This document shows positions 6,245 through 6,803 of a stretch of 6,803 bases of DNA, one piece after another (position 1 is the stretch's first letter; every line of letters begins with the position of its first letter). This DNA is from Myxococcales bacterium (GTDB taxonomy: Bacteria; Myxococcota; Polyangia; Polyangiales; Polyangiaceae), in NCBI GenBank assembly GCA_020430865.1, contig JAGQIY010001023.1:1-6803 (forward strand), read 5' to 3'. The position numbers and the translations under genes are program-made. The notes under the pieces are model-generated. The model worked only from the letters and a program-made list of their open reading frames with translations, was not told the DNA's origin and ran no database searches.

Positions 6245-6325
6245 CTGCAGCGCGCTCGGCGGCTGCAGCGCGCTCGGCGGCTGCAGCGCGCTCGGCGGCT
6301 GCAGCGCGCTCGGTGGCTGCGCGCT
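6245..6325. repeat. 18-bp tandem repeat (four units plus a degenerate remnant)
   Basis: The unit CTGCAGCGCGCTCGGCGG occurs at 6245-6262, 6263-6280 and 6281-6298 without change, and at 6299-6316 with one C-to-T substitution. A shortened fifth copy (CTGCGCGCT, 6317-6325) follows. Each unit contains two overlapping palindromes, CTGCAG and AGCGCGCT, so copies can pair with themselves or each other. The array ends 3 nt before the 3' end of the CAU tRNA at 6329. Its 18-bp period is a multiple of three and gives an open reading frame on the minus strand (repeat SALQPP), but that frame runs through the tRNA and has no coding support. Confidence 0.95.
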
Positions 6326-6328
6326 CTG

Positions 6329-6402
6329 TAGGCCCACCTGGGTTCGAACCAGGAACCACCCGTTTATGAGACGGACGCTCTGACCGATTGAGCTATGGGC
6401 CC
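6329..6402 (-). tRNA. tRNA, anticodon CAU, candidate tRNA-Ile2 (or second Met tRNA)
   Basis: On the minus strand a 74-nt cloverleaf forms. The acceptor GGGCCCA/TGGGCCT has six Watson-Crick pairs and a G1-U72 wobble; the D stem is GCTC/GAGC. The anticodon stem TCCGT/ACGGG (one T-G pair at its top) closes loop CTCATAA, with anticodon CAT opposite plus-strand 6366-6368. The variable loop is TGGTT, the T arm CCTGG/CCAGG has five perfect pairs around TTCGAAC, and the discriminator is A. CCA is not encoded (CAG follows), unlike the tRNA at 3872. The C4-G69 and C5-G68 pairs match determinants known for TilS, which converts the CAU anticodon of tRNA-Ile2 to a lysidine form reading AUA; the other CAU tRNA lacks them. 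The identity is therefore inferred as Ile2, with Met not excluded. No clear promoter is visible just upstream, so it may depend on a distant promoter or read-through. Confidence 0.85.
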
Positions 6403-6649
6403 GGGCTGAGCGTCCAGAGGACGTCCCCCGTCGAGAAACTCCCCAGCACGCCCAGGCCGCGCGAGGGCCGGGCGCTTGGCGCGAGCTAGGGGAATGCAGT
6501 GACTCGTGACCGAGCAAGGATCGGGGGCGGGTCTTCTTGCATCCTCCGCACCCAACCAGCGTATGGGCCGGCGGGAGCTCCACGGGCCAGAACCTACTCG
6601 AACGGCTCAACCCGGGCAACCGCCAGCGAGGCAGATTGCGCTGCGGCGA
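6403..6649. other. Intergenic spacer between the CAU tRNA and the SUMF1-type gene
   Basis: About 250 bases of GC-rich sequence with no supported gene. I see a small inverted repeat (GCGTCC, AGA, GGACGT) starting about 6 nt upstream of the tRNA 5' end. There is no convincing sigma70 promoter, terminator or known RNA fold. Confidence 0.4.
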
Positions 6650-6803
6650 TCACGGGGGGCGCGCCGCAGCGTCGGCACAGCACCGAAAGCCCACCTGGTA
6701 GAAGCGAAACCACTGGTTGTGAAACGTGGTCATGGGTCGACAGCGCGCCCTGATGGGCCCCCAGTAGCCCCCCTTCAACCCGCTGGGGTAGGGCTTGCCG
6801 CTC
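6650..6803 (-). CDS. C-terminal fragment of an FGE-sulfatase/SUMF1-type protein (partial)
   Basis: On the minus strand the frame starting at 6802 is open from the window edge to the TGA at 6652-6650, giving the last 50 residues of a protein that begins outside the window. The fragment holds LKGGYWGP (9-16), RARCRPMTTFHN (18-29), FRFYQVGFRCC (32-42) and ADA. This resembles the C-terminal end of the formylglycine-generating-enzyme/SUMF1 fold, where an R/K-GG-x-W strand is followed by an R-x-x-x-R-x segment and the terminal GFRC motif. Family members oxidise a sulfatase Cys to formylglycine or act on other substrates; many bacterial paralogues, often secreted or fused to kinases, have no known activity. 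The catalytic Cys region cannot be judged reliably from this fragment, so enzyme activity is not claimed. It points the same way as the tRNA, 247 nt downstream. Confidence 0.78.
   Translation of the reverse strand, partial: SGKPYPSGLKGGYWGPIRARCRPMTTFHNQWFRFYQVGFRCCADAAARPP

Noticed and set aside
6245..6325. The tandem repeat as a possible CRISPR array.
   Set aside because: The units are contiguous with no spacers between them and are only 18 bp long.
6329..6402. The tRNA as an attachment site of an integrated element.
   Set aside because: No second copy of the tRNA 3' end and no integrase gene are visible. The flanking tandem repeat is unrelated in sequence to the tRNA.
6119..6619. A 166-residue minus-strand frame with a SALQPP amino acid repeat.
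   Set aside because: It runs straight through the CAU tRNA and the 18-bp tandem repeat. The amino acid repeat only reflects the DNA repeat having a period divisible by three.

Overview
The window looks like ordinary chromosomal DNA from a high-GC bacterium, most likely a myxobacterium (Myxococcota, formerly Deltaproteobacteria). This is inferred from the G/C-rich third codon positions, the GTG starts, a eukaryote-type Ser/Thr kinase with an N-terminal zinc-ribbon-like Cys cluster, and a sulfatase-modifying-factor-type protein. No transposase, integrase, phage gene or CRISPR array is visible.

Left half (1-3761, plus strand): the 3' end of an unrecognised gene is followed 6 nt later by an APC-superfamily amino acid permease, then a TatD-family metal-dependent hydrolase, then a TonB-like protein (N-terminal membrane anchor, long low-complexity linker, TonB C-terminal fold). 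Gaps of 6, 36 and 28 nt suggest one transcription unit. Its members have no obvious common pathway; tatD and the permease may simply be housekeeping neighbours.

Middle (3762-6085): a tRNA with anticodon CAU (probably elongator tRNA-Met), with encoded CCA and its own TTGACA-type promoter, converges on a two-gene minus-strand operon. That operon reads from right to left: a coiled-coil protein with a C4 zinc ribbon (DUF164/CT398-like family), then, after 3 nt, a Ser/Thr protein kinase with an N-terminal Cys cluster and a C-terminal membrane anchor. The kinase ribosome binding site lies in the last codons of the upstream gene, so translation is probably coupled.

Right end (6086-6803, minus strand): a stem-loop plus T-tract terminator, an 18-bp tandem repeat, and a second CAU tRNA without encoded CCA. 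Its acceptor stem fits the lysidine-modified tRNA-Ile2 better than tRNA-Met. At the edge lies the C-terminal 50 residues of an FGE-sulfatase/SUMF1-type protein, whose start is outside the window. The most interesting points are the zinc-ribbon/kinase pair, the minisatellite directly behind the tRNA, and the two CAU tRNAs of probably different identity. I found no convincing wholly new system.
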